Shown here: one piece after another, positions 24,260 through 36,221 of the stretch
How positions within the stretch are numbered: the stretch's first letter is position 1
Layout: every line of letters begins with the position of its first letter
NCBI RefSeq assembly: GCF_949628265.1
Contig: NC_088787.1
Span: 19,086,501-19,150,500 of the forward strand
DNA length: 64,000 bases
Direction of reading: 5' to 3'
Origin: Cloeon dipterum
Lineage: Eukaryota; Arthropoda; Insecta; Ephemeroptera; Baetidae
The notes under the pieces: generated by a model
Database searches by the model: none
Seen by the model: only the letters and a program-made list of their open reading frames with translations
What the model was told of the DNA's origin: nothing
Made by a program: the position numbers and the translations under genes

Positions 24260-27200
24260 TGTCGCCGGCAGTCGTTGAAAATCGAGAATTCCTTCTGAGA
24301 GCGAGCGAGTTGAGCTGAGCGAGCTTGTTTCCTCTGCGCTCGCTTTTTGCTCACAGGCGCTCGAGATAAGGTTACAAGGCTGCTGCTCCGCGGGAATAAC
24401 AAAAAGCGGCAGGAAAAAGGACAAACTGGCGGCTGGAGAGTTCCACTCAACTCGAACCTTATTAATTTTATTGTATGCGATGCTTGACTGTTCTTCGTTC
24501 TGGAGGTGCACGGTGCTCACGACACGAGGGGATTTCGTGACTGCGCTCAAGCTCATTCTTATTCATAACCCCGCACACGACCAGACGGTTATTTTTGGAT
24601 AGGGATATTTTTCTAGACACTGGTATTTTTTAGAGTGCTGATAAATCATTTAACAACTTTTAGTGGAAAAGGGTAAATTATAAATCATATTGAAAAATAC
24701 TCTTATTCTACCAGTTTTCCTCTTTTTAATCAAGATCGAGGACCAATTTAACACCATTTTTACTAAAAAAATACCTTGATATAAATGCAAAATCGATTGA
24801 TCGACCAATTATTATGCTTCAAACTGTTAGGAACCTAGTAGCCTAGAGGTGAAGTACCTCTTAGGATTAGACGCAGGGGAAACCATTGAATTTGTGTAGC
24901 CTTTCCTGATGTGAACCACACACTGTAAGGAAATTTTCTATTTGCTGATTTTAGCGACTTATGATAAGAAATAGCCAAAAATTTCAATATTGATTTAAAA
25001 ATAGTTTTTGCTCAATTTGGCCGAAATTTGGTTTGTTCAATGAAACATTTCGATCAAGAGACCCACAAAAATTTAACTTTTTGAACGAGTTTAAACACAT
25101 TTTAAAATTGGCCTTGAAAATAAATCGCGTTATTCCTAGGGTGACTTACAATTAGTCGTATTTTTCGTCTAAAATCCCGCTTTTCTCGAGACGCACTAAC
25201 TGGTTCACACACCAATGGATGTCTTACTCTCTACCGTCGAGCAGCGTCCTGTCACAAGGGTCGGTAGTTACCCTCTCTCGGTCATAAATCGACATTGGTA
25301 TAATTGTTGTTTATACAAACAGCCAGATGTGTGCATCGGATTCGGTTCTTTAAAATTTAACCGCGGTTGGTTTATGAATTTCTGCTTTAAAAATACAAAA
25401 CGAGCAAAAGGGTAAAAGTACTATCGTATGGATACATCTGACCGCCGTCCTAAATAAATAGATCTCTCTTACGGATGCACGTTGACAAATTATCGTTCCA
25501 CCTTTTTTCAGTCTTTCACTTTTCCAAGATAAATGATTTTCTTCTGGCTGGCCAAGTTGTGTTATTTTTATATATCCGGTCGCCACAGATGTTCATTAAT
25601 CATTGCACAAGTATTGAGTTTGGTTTCTCATTTGATTCTTCTAATCAACTCAATTACCTATCCATATTCTATTATTTTTTACGAAAATTTTTTTATGCCT
25701 GCCAAAATAGCATAGGGATATTACAAGGTTTAAATTCAAATATCTATCAAATCAATTCCAATGGTGACTGAAAAGAATAGGCTATTTCAAGCGGAGAAAT
25801 TTAAACGAGGTGAGGAAATTGGCGCAGCAGGCGAACACTTTTGGGTCTGTCATTTCGGCACAAAGTGGTGATTTGGGAAACGCCATTCGCTTCAGTGGCG
25901 CAGTCAAAACAAATCAACGAGATGGTGATGGCCGAAAAAGAAGATTAGTTGGTGGAGCAGCGACTTTTTTTCTGGGTCCAGCCAGCCCTGACGGCAATTA
26001 AGTCATTAGCGTGCGGGTGCGGCCCTGAACCGGAATATCGCGGCATTTAAACATACGTGCGCATGCAAATTGGCGCGTTGTCGTCGTCGACGTCGCACTC
26101 TGATCTACCCACTTAAGGAATGTCTGGATGGCGTCACCGTCCAAAAGAGCGCCATTCATTCGCAGATCGATCCTTTTCACACGTGTAAAGCCAAAGGACA
26201 ACCGGTTCGTTTGCAAAATTGAAAATCCGTCGCGGGAAAACGCAGCTCGTGCGGAATTTATGGCGCCTGTCTCTCTCCCGCTGCGGACTGCCGGTACTAT
26301 TTCTAGTTTTCCCACACAAAATCTTGTGCTCTCACATGGAAACATCTAGAAGGAATTATTTGTCCAGATTTCACAACGTTTAAACGCAAAAACTTTTTTT
26401 CTTTCGGAAATAGCAAATGATCTGATTAGATTGCAAAATGATGAGGCGAACACCTGTTAAATTAGCTTGGCACCTGCCACTTGGCGGCCGGCCATTCGCG
26501 AAAATGGTCCACCGAAATGAGTGAAACCTAAATGCGGTTCTGAGAGCATTAATTAGTCCTTGAGTAAAGGCAAAAACTAAAAACCGGCTCAATGCGATGC
26601 TACTATCAGTGAACGTAAATGTAGTGGGGAGTAATTTCATGTACGACTGGCTTGGTTTCAAACACAGTGACTCTTTATTAACCGGTATTATATTGCACGC
26701 CTTGAAGTAGCAGCTTTGAACACGAAAAAGACACGCAGACAGCTTTTTATGACACCAAACGTGCTTAAATTTATAGAATGAATGGAATAAAACTCTTTGA
26801 TCCTCCGGACTCAGCGACTCTCTCTTACACTGCTAATACTACTACATACTTGCTATGGAAGCGTTGAACCCTTAGTGTTACATTTTTAGTTATTTTGTTT
26901 CTTATTGTGGCTTGATAATGATAAGAGACATTATTAGAACATAAAACTAAACAGAGCAAGTCAGCACTGATATTATAAAAGCAAACAATTTTTCTGTGTC
27001 AGTAACACTGGATAAAATTGTTTTTATTATTGCAAAGTATTTTTTATGTTGCATGAAAAAGAGTTAGCCCTATTTCTCTTACATTATCAAATATTTTTAT
27101 TCGCATGAAGCACTTGAAGAGAATAAAAATATTCTAAAATATTTAAAGATGAAAACTGTTTGATTACGATAGATAAATGGGAAAGTTATCCTTGTTTGCT

Positions 27201-27681
27201 TCTTTTTTCATACTCTTAAGAAATTTTCAAGTAATGTGCTCTTTATTTGAGAGAAACCCCATTTTCTTAATATGGGAGGTTACAAATTGAGTGCAATATC
27301 AGACACTCCCTACTTGTTTACAAACTTTCGCAAATAAAAAATGCCATCTTTAAAACTAAAAGAGTCACCACTTTTCTGTATGTTTGACAAGCTGAAACGA
27401 CTACATTTAAAAATGAGCCTGAGTGTCGCGTGTCGAATATATCACGAGTCCTCTCCTCGCTCGTATTGCGCGAATGCTCAAGCTGCTGGCGAGCATAAAT
27501 TCTGCCGATTGCCGTGGGTGTATGACCCCGACGAGCCAAATTGGCCGCCTGTGCAGGTATTGGTGAACCGAGGCACCGCGCGGCCTTACATCATTTGAAA
27601 TTCCGCCAAAGTGGTTGACAGACAGAGCCGCAGGCGAACAATTTGAGTATCGAAGGCACGAGGAAGATGTGCATTTTTTGC

Positions 27682-27705
27682 GAGAGAGAGAGAGAGAGAG
27701 AGAGA
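27682..27705. repeat. (GA)n microsatellite
   Basis: Uninterrupted GA units; GAGAG runs can also bind GAGA-type factors in insects, but no function is shown. Confidence 0.85.
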
Positions 27706-27977
27706 AGGTTAAATTTAGACGTTGATGACTTGGGGGTTTCTGCTTTAATTTTCACGGAAGTGAAGGGGTGATTACTGTCCCTTTTGCGAAATGAGTTGGC
27801 TGTTGAAAATGAACTGTGACTCAGGTTTACGTTTAACATGTGTGGCAATAGATGTGAGGGATTTTAAATATTTCTTGTAGCTAGGTTAACAACCTTAAAG
27901 TAGAGCTTAACAGGCCAACAATGAAGTAGATTTTTTTCCATTGTTGACTCTTGCGAGAAGTGGTTCATTGTAAGAAT

Positions 27978-28090
27978 GATAGACACAGGATACGACAATC
28001 AACTTTGATCCTAGTTACTCGCCATTCGCCATTTGCGAACAATAGCAAAGTAACTACAGTCCAAGTCGATTGTCGTATCCCGTGTCTACC
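27978..28090 (+). ncRNA. Candidate miRNA-like hairpin (41-nt arms, 31-nt loop)
   Basis: Left arm 27978-28018 pairs with right arm 28050-28090. About 35 of 41 positions are complementary (counting one G-U), including an unbroken run through GGATACGACAATC / GATTGTCGTATCC. The 113-nt length, the terminal loop and scattered single mismatches fit a pri-miRNA stem. I do not recognise the mature sequence. Either strand could be transcribed, so the strand is a guess; a short inverted-repeat transposon remnant is the alternative. Confidence 0.45.
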
Positions 28091-29044
28091 ATCGAGTCTA
28101 TTGTTTGTGGAACTTACTTAGTTAGCATCCGTTTTCTCTTCAATGTGCAATAACGAAATCAGGACCAAGGAGCAGTTGAATTCCAGATTTTGCCAAATTT
28201 ATCGGACAATTAATCGATTTGTCAATGATTTTTCGCTTGATTTCGATTTCATTTGTCAAAATCTTTCGAACAGTGTGCGATTTATTGGGTAAATTTTACT
28301 TTTGGCGAAAAATCTTGGTTTTTAATGGGGAGATAGTGTTCGCAGCTTATTTAGCATGCAACCGTTACAGCCGATTTTCTCAGAAATTTAAACGACAAAC
28401 CTGAGAAAATTTGAGCCCCTTCCCAATTTTTAAAGAGTATTTCAAGTAAAGGTGGAAAATATTTTTCTGGAAATCTTTAATTTAAACTGGGATTTCCGTA
28501 TTTCCCAATATGAGAAATTTTTATTGAAATTGGCTAATTTACTGCTGAGATATTGCTACAAAAAAAATCAAGTATCCAGACATCCAGAGTTAAATCTACA
28601 TCGGATTAGAGGCTGTGTACGGTTTTGAATTGTCCCCTTTTCTCTTATCGGTTGTTAAGGCCAAAACCGAAGGACAATGGAATGAATGGTCACCTGACCT
28701 CTCACCCGTTTGTGCCGACTGAGTACTTCCTTATCTAATTTCAACGTACCAAAGGTCTTGCTTTTAAAATAACCATCAAAATTGAATCCCGGAATTTCCG
28801 CATCTGCTCAAATTTGGTTGACATTGACAACTTTGTTGCACAGCTAAAATAATATTTGTTTTTTTTATCATCATTTCAATTAAGAAATACAGCAAAGCAT
28901 CAAAAAAAAAATAAAAAAAATAAGAAATACTTAAACTTAGATGGTCTTCGTCACCGTTTTTATTTCGGAGCAGCGGCTGCTCGAATGGATCAAAATGTAG
29001 CAAATTCGTGATTTGTCACACGGCGAATGAGAGGCACATGATCG

Positions 29045-29337
29045 GTGGTTGGGTGGCTAATTAATCGTCTGCTCGAACTAGGTCGGAGGGGGCTACGTCT
29101 TAGGCGCCTGCCAAACGGGTTCACTTGGTTATTCTCGGCACGCGTACAAATCCCTCCCCGAGGGGGCTGTGGCTCCCTCTCCGCGCGGCTCGCCCCGCCG
29201 CCTCACCGCTCACACACACACATGTTGCGCGCCTACCGCCGCCGCTGTCAGTCTGCCTCAAAAGCGCTACGCACACACTTCCTCCCGTACCTTCCGAAGG
29301 GTGGCTCTCGGCTCTCTCTGCACTTTGTTACCACAAC
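29045..29337 (+). promoter_or_regulatory. GC-rich leader before an orphan first exon
   Basis: A distinctly GC-rich, CpG-containing block in AT-rich surroundings, ending directly at ATG 29338. It looks like a promoter and 5' UTR. No TATA box is evident. Confidence 0.35.
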
Positions 29338-29428
29338 ATGGAACTGAGTAAATCCTTGTTTCGTCAAATGGTCAGCGGCCCAGTCACTAACGCGGTGCTC
29401 AGCAGGGTCAACGCCGGCGTCGGTCAAG
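29338..29428 (+). CDS. Orphan first coding exon, product not recognised
   Basis: The ATG is in good context (CACAACATGGAA) after a GC-rich leader. The exon encodes MELSKSLFRQMVSGPVTNAV and ten more residues, then a donor CAAG|GTAAAATCG in phase 1. I do not know the protein; the basic, hydrophobic start could be a targeting sequence. No partner exon is certain. The donor phase matches exon 2 of the downstream SLC20 gene (42462), so it might be a far-upstream alternative first exon, but that product would lack the first transporter repeat. A separate gene, or a chance open frame, is equally possible. Confidence 0.35.
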
Positions 29429-30075
29429 GTAAAATCGCTTTATTTTGTTTTTTGGTTTTTTTAGTATCTTTGCCGAATTTCATGGTCCGTGCTTAATGCT
29501 ATTTGCGCAAAGAGTTGTCATCCTCGCTGTTAGCTAAGCGAATTATGCATCAGATGTCGATTCCGAGAAGCCATTGGTTTGTTTCTCTCTGTCAATATTT
29601 GATTTCTTTTTGCTGGCTAGAACGAAATTGCAAAGTAGTGAGTTTACTTCGAGGCCGTCCTCACCTGAAACGCAATTCAGCGGGATCTTTCGTTGCTTTT
29701 TTTCTGCCGTGCCAAAAATGATGATTTTAAGCTAAACGGAAACTTAAGTAAAATAAATTCCAAGACTTTCCTTGAACGATAAAAATTGTGGTAGTCAGTG
29801 CGGGAAAAATAAAAAGGCGCGAAAAGCACCAGTATAATGTTCTCTCGTCCGCATACTCCGCACCTGGCTCCTCCACACGCCGGCATCATTGCTGGAAAAG
29901 CAAACATCATCTACGGTGACACGAGCCAAAATCAACTCATCCTCCAGCAGTTTCTGCATATTTATTTTCGGACCACGCGATGGGGCAAAACGCCAAAAAA
30001 AGTAATATTTTTTATTGTTCCTCGTGCATGTATAGGCCAGCGTGGGAGTTTGGCGCGCATTTCAGCCCAAACTCA

Positions 30076-30115
30076 GGCGCCATCTCCGCGCCATCTTCTC
30101 GACAGAGATGGCGCC
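30076..30115. promoter_or_regulatory. Cluster of three CTCF-like AGATGGCGC motifs
   Basis: GGCGCCATCT at 30076-30085, GCGCCATCT at 30088-30096 and AGATGGCGCC at 30106-30115. Two point one way and the third faces them. Three copies in 40 bases is far above chance for a 9-base motif. Confidence 0.4.
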
Positions 30116-33100
30116 TTCTTCCGCTTCTTCTCTTATCACTCCTGCTTATCAAAAAGCAATCGTTAAAATTGTGAACTGAGTGATTTGCCGCTTCGCCACT
30201 TCCACTGGCGCCTTCGGTGCTGTTCGCCAGTATTAAATCACGTCTCCTTGTTACTTGTCATTACTTTTCTCTTAGAGGGATCACATGTTTTAAAGAATCC
30301 TCTTTTTTGCTTTCAAATTATTTCATTGCTGCATGCTAGGAGGAGCCAAGGTTCAAAATTTTAATTGGATTGCTTCCGCTTGAAAAATCGACTTGCTAGA
30401 TTTGTACCATGTGATCTTATCTTAAAAAACCTGCCAAGCTTAATCGACTGCTTTTTAACTTTGAACTCGATTTCAATTTTTTAAACAATTTCATATGGGC
30501 CAGTCAATTTAAATTATTAAAATTTTAACAAACTTTCCGCAATATGATTTTTAATAATGGTGGGGAACTAACAATATTTTGAAGAAAAAACTTGGATACA
30601 GCTATTATGTACATTTATTTAACGACTAGTGGTTTTTAATCTTTATAATGATGATGAACTACTTTTTTGCAAGCTTTACTTTGGCTTATATCATCCGTGC
30701 GACTGCTTTAGTAGTGTAAAAAACTGTCATTATCTGATTCTCTAATTACTGCTCCACAAGATTTATTGTGGGTTCCCCCCCCCCACAAACTCGTTGCGCA
30801 CGAGTTTTGCGGCGATTCAAGGAAATTATTTCACACGAAAGATGATAGCTGGCATGAATTACGTCATGCGGCGATGTAATTCCAGCGGAGATCATGACAA
30901 GTTGGCGTGCACATCTACACAGTCGCATAAACACGATGTGTGGATGTAGATGTTGGCGACCGCTGCTCAATCGCGCCCAGCATTGAAACCAAAATGATAA
31001 TTTTCCTAGAAGGATGAGTAATCTGCTGGTTACGCAACGTTGCTTAAATTTTTTACCTCACCCTGATACTTCAACATTACACATCGTAATTGATTTTTTT
31101 TACTACTGGCTTGTTGACATTTTTGGTCGCGTATGGCAATTATCATCGCCCGACGATCAGGGACCGAACAAGTGGCATTGAATAAATTGCTTGCAAATTA
31201 GTGCAGTGCTGGCCAAAACAGTGGTGTTTCGTCAGCTGACACATCAGTGGACACTTCACAGAATTACGCAAGTGTCCTGAGCTTGCTCCTTTTAATTAAT
31301 ATAGAAACGAGCGCCGTAATGACGTCTGTCGTCGAGATCAATCGCGTGCCACTGGGCTTAAACGGAAAACCAAAAAGCTATTTTAAGAAAATTCATGGTT
31401 GTTGCAGTGAAATGTGCAAAAGTGAAACTTTATTACTATTTGCTCCATGTCGTAAAAACTCTGAGCGCAGTAATAAATGTATAATATCACGGCCGCATTA
31501 TTGAAATTGAAAAAAAAATGTAATCAGATTTAACATGTGCGTTGTATTATTGTTGTAAGGCTAGCAGTTCTATTTTTGTAGTGTATTAGAGCAGGGTAAT
31601 AGTGATTCTTTATCTTTGTCCATGCAAAATTATCTATCTACATATCGCAACATGGAAACTATTATTATGACAAGGTTTCCAAGCACCAAGAAGTGCTTCG
31701 GTAATTTTCAATTTAAAATCATGTTCCTGTTTGAAGATTCACACGACCCATCGCAAACCTGTTTGAAATAAAGTACTCAGTTGAAAACCTCGTGATCTCT
31801 TTTCGGCTCAAAGGAAAATCAGAAAATGCAAAGTAGACGCAAATTCTCGGCAAAGGTAGTAAATAAATTGCAGCTTTACTTGCTATTACGGTTCAGTACA
31901 CAAGGTTTTATTTGCGTCTCGTCAAGTGTGCTATTCAAACAAAGTAAATCACTGGGTAGAGTAATCGCATTGTTTTAACTAAAAGCTAATCCCGCCCCTG
32001 CGCGAAGAGTGACGATTCGATCGAAAGTGTTGTCTGCGTCTCGCGGCGTAAAAAGAAAACGTAGAGGGGGCACAACAAAACTGAAATGCACCTTTGGCGG
32101 CTGGCCAGGGCGATTTACACGCGCCGCCGGTGTGACAGAGCGAGCAAGTGACCGAAAAGAAGTTCATGCCCTCGCATTTTACGGCCTCGAATCGGCGCCA
32201 AGTTTTATAACGGGCAATTTTTGGACTTTTAGTGCGAAATTAAAGTAGAATTTAATTGGGCCCGTAATAGCAGCACACTTCTCACCGCAACACGTGTTGA
32301 ACTGATGTTGTTTGCATCTCCTCTATGTGCATATACTTCATGCTGCTGAAATTGGCTTATTTGCGAGTCGTACTCCTGCTAATTGCACGAAGTTATTTAA
32401 AAATTATATGGGATAACTCTAAAAAAATTTCTAAATGTGGAAGGAACAAGACAATAATGTTTTTAGAAAAGTCAGATATTAAATTGTAAGACCTCTATGT
32501 TATTTTAGCAGGTATAAAATAAATTTTCACAATACAAAATAAAATGGATAGGTTATTTAGTTAATTTGAAGGAAAAAAATTAGAAACCAAACTATTTGGC
32601 TGTACAATGATAAGTGAACATCCTTGGCAACCACAGGAATAGAAAAAACAACTTTGACAGCCAAAAGAAAATCATTTTTCCTGGTAATGTGAAAAGACCG
32701 TGAGAACGACTTCCAAATGTGCATCCCTTAAGGAAGAATATTTTTGTTGTACGACCACAGGCATACATACAATAATAGTGCTTTACCCGGAAACGCTCTA
32801 TTTTTTTTTTTTTTCTAGAAGAAATTCAGAAAATTGACTGACTGTAAATATGAAAGAACCTAATTCGACGCGCACATCTGTTTTTTTTAGAGACAAGATA
32901 AACAAATGTAGGACATCCATTAGTGAGTAAACCAATGAGTGCATCTAGCAAAATATTACAATTCAATTATTGGCTAATTTTTACAAACTAAATTCAATAA
33001 ATTTTGTGGACGCGCAAGAGAGAAGGTCGGCGTCCGAGGAGCAGGCAACCCTAAAACACCGCCAGGGAGCGGAGCAAGAAGATGACCAGCAGCTTCTTGT

Positions 33101-35635
33101 CTCTTATTTGATGCGATCATTAATGAATTGCCAGAAGTACGCTATTGAAGTTGCATGATCTGAGAGAGTTGGATTAAGACGCGGATGTGCGCTATTTTCA
33201 TTATTTAGTCTGTTCTTACATAACAAGCTAATCAGATGTAATTGTTGTGCCAGACGTACATGGTAAAATTTATTACCAAGGAAAAGTTTGCATAAAATCA
33301 TTAAGTGCTGAGGAAGTTGAATGCAAAATGACTCACACGCTCTTAGTTGTTTGAACCCGTTTAGTCCTGTTTAGCCGGTTCACCTGGCCAGAGAATTCAA
33401 TATTTTTGCGTGACGTCAGTTATTTGGACGCGATAATCGGCGTTAATAGGCGCCAATGAGTGCGCACTTATTTTTCCTCCGATCGGCCGCCAGATCGATC
33501 GTAGTGGGATGTTTTTTGTTTGCACGCAACTTTATGTAACGACCGAGTTCGATCGTGTTGTTTTTATTTGCTTTGCTACCGACCCTGTTAGCCGTTCTAA
33601 TGAGGAAATAATATGCGCGCGGGCCATAAGCTCTAATCAACACCAACCAACTTGTTTTCCAATTGCTTTTGAAAATTTTTTCACTCTCAGATGGTGAAAC
33701 AGCACGCTCTTAGAGAAGCAAACAGCCATGTTGTTTTCTCTTGCGAAGGGGAAATAGGTTTGAAACAAAGTTTGCTTCTTTCAAAGTATAAAAATTATTT
33801 TCTTAAGTGCATGTTTTGCGTTAATGTGCAATTTATGTGCGCAAGTAACAATAGTAACTGCACTGTCAGCAGCAACTTGTGTTATCAGTTTTTAACTGCT
33901 CGTTATATTGTTAATAAGAATTTTTTCTTTATCGCAATGTTCGTGAAGCCCCTCTACATTGACGTAATACCCGGATGGAATGACGAAGATTACTCAATGA
34001 AGAGTGAAAAAATTGGTTAATGTAGTGACCGAAAAACATGGTCCCTTTTGACGCTACTAAAAGAATTTTCCAATCTTATTTTTGTTTTTATAAAAAATTG
34101 AAACGTTAAGAATCTACAGAAATTCTTAACTCAATGAAACATGAACCGTAACGTATTAACTATTGTTAGGCAACACATTTTCATCACATGCAAGAAAGAT
34201 TTTGTTTCATATCCTGAATGTTTTTTTATTTTCATGGATCACTGCTTAAAATTTAAGTAGGGTCGTTTCACAGAAAGATTGCGTCTGGGGAAAATAAGCC
34301 CATCGTCTTAACTCTCTTATAATACCTTTTGAATTCATTCTGGGGATTACCCCCGAATACCAAAGTGGGGATTGGGGAGGGAATTTTTTACCCTTCAGTC
34401 GACAGTCGTCGAGTCACAAACCATCCATCACCATCAGATCCGGGTAGGACAAAGAGCTTATATATCTTTAGGTATTTATATTCTATTAAGCAAGGACACA
34501 CATTTCACAGCAATCAAAAACTTAAATAAGTAATTTTCTACTTTACTTTGGCAACTAGATACTGAGGATTTCATTTTACGAATTTTCCGCTCAAATTTTT
34601 TAAAGATAGGCCTAGTTTGCCAGGTTTGGGCTTGTAAAATTTTAAGATAGCCCATTTGAATTAATTTCCTCGACGTCTAGCTCAAGGCTGCTGATATTCT
34701 TCGAAAGTAAAATTTGCTAACTCGATTCACCTTTCGCACTCACAAACACGTCACCGGAGGTGTGTTCGCCTGCGTATTAAGATGTCCGTGTGCAAATCCA
34801 CATTGGCGGATGTCAGCAGGGAGTCCTGTTTTATGTAGCACACTTAGCTTTAATATTTTTTGCGCCCGGTGAGATAACATCGCGAAAACCACACCCTCGT
34901 GTCAATGCGCTCGCGTTGTCTAGCTTATCTCGCCTTCATTTGGTGTGTATAAATTTATTTAGAGCGACATTCATTGCGAGCTTTTATTCCGTCACTGGCG
35001 TTAATCCACGCAGGTTGTCGGGTTGTCGCCTTCCAGCACAAAAGGAGGAGATAAAAAAGGTATAAAAACTGCAAATGGGGTGTCATTTATTTTGCTCTTC
35101 GGTGACAAGTCTCTATTTCGAGCGACGCCACCAAACAGAGTAGGGCCTTCCTGTTTGTGTGTTGTGTCGCCCAAAGAAAGGGAAACAAAAGTGCCGTCAC
35201 GTCTGCTTCCAGCACGCTGCTCCAATTTCGATGCCGTCTAAATATTTACGTTCTGCGCACTTTATTGCTGGCGTTTGAAGGTCAAATTCAGGCTCTAATG
35301 CTGATGAGATTAGCCGTGGAGGAGTTTTATTAGGATCGGATTAAATTTTGTTACAAATTCTCTTCTGGAAGATCTACTTAATGACCCTCCACAAATATTG
35401 TATATTATAAATTTATTGTATTTATTGTTTAATGATTTATTTATTTAAATTTTTTCATGAAATTTCAAATATATTGGGGAAATGTGGACTTAAGATTTAA
35501 TTATAAAAATCATGTGGAAAAACCAACACATCATAAACTTATCAACGAAGAAATAAATAATTAATTTCTCGATAAGACACGCTAGTGCCTTCTTTAAGTT
35601 GAAAGCTAAGCTTAATCTCGTTCTTGTTGTTTCAG

Positions 35636-35828
35636 ATGTCTGCCAGCAATAACGTGCAATTACGGTGCTGCGCTCGCGTGGACCGACAACTGGTGTCCTA
35701 GCCAGGGCTTCAAGTTCGCCCAACGCAACTCGTCAGGGCCTCCACACCCCCACACATCTCAATAGTCAATCTTCAAGTGCAACCAATCAGAGGCGAACAC
35801 ACTTCTTTTCCTTTTCCTTCCCAAAACT
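35636..35828 (+). other. Possible spliced exon (non-coding or UTR)
   Basis: A good acceptor (TTGTTGTTTCAG, ending 35635) and a consensus donor (ACT|GTAAGTGAC at 35829) bound a 193-base, relatively GC-rich block. No frame is open throughout in a way that joins the recognised genes: joined to the 29338 exon it stops after five codons. It may be a UTR exon of the SLC20 locus or of an unknown transcript. Confidence 0.25.
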
Positions 35829-36191
35829 GTAAGTGACACATTCGATTTCATGAATTCAGGATGCTGCGGCGGCAATACAGGCTTGGCACTGGACCCACCA
35901 CGTGTCGCAACGCGTTCTGTCTTCATTCGCTCGATTTGAAATCGGATCTGGCGGCGCACTCGCTTTGGCGAGCCCGAAGGCCTCTCGTCCAAATGAACCA
36001 GAGCTGCGAATTTCTCGCCTGTCTCTCGAGGTTTGCGTCTTCCTCATGGGTTCAAATCATTTTGTTTTGATCGCATTTCGCTGATGACGTCTTGTGCAAG
36101 CTTGCGTGCTCTCATCTGCTAGAAATAAATCACCGACTCCAAAGGCGCAAACGCTTTGCTTTGACCGGATCCAAAGACTGAAAGTAGAAAT

Positions 36192-36221
36192 GCGTTAATT
36201 AATTACCACATTAATTAACGC
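36192..36221. repeat. Perfect 12-bp hairpin
   Basis: GCGTTAATTAAT, a 6-base loop and its exact reverse complement. It contains paired TTAATTAA homeodomain-type sites. Confidence 0.6.

Larger units (their letters stand above)
21640..29044. other. Long region without recognised coding exons
   Basis: Upstream of CCDC22 there is a moderately GC-rich patch (21960-22240), likely its promoter; a plus-strand donor-like GTGAGTAAAAC at 22236 hints at divergent transcription. The rest is AT-rich with many short meaningless open frames. Notable items are an AC repeat at 24235-24259, a GA repeat at 27682-27705, and the long hairpin at 27978-28090. I recognise no protein family here. Confidence 0.5.

Noticed and set aside
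24182-24556. 124-codon minus-strand frame across the AC repeat
   Set aside because: A run of Cys-Val from the microsatellite creates the open frame.
29125-29496. 123-codon frame overlapping the 29338 exon
   Set aside because: It shares DNA with the GC-rich leader and lacks the good ATG context; the 29338 frame with its donor explains the site better.
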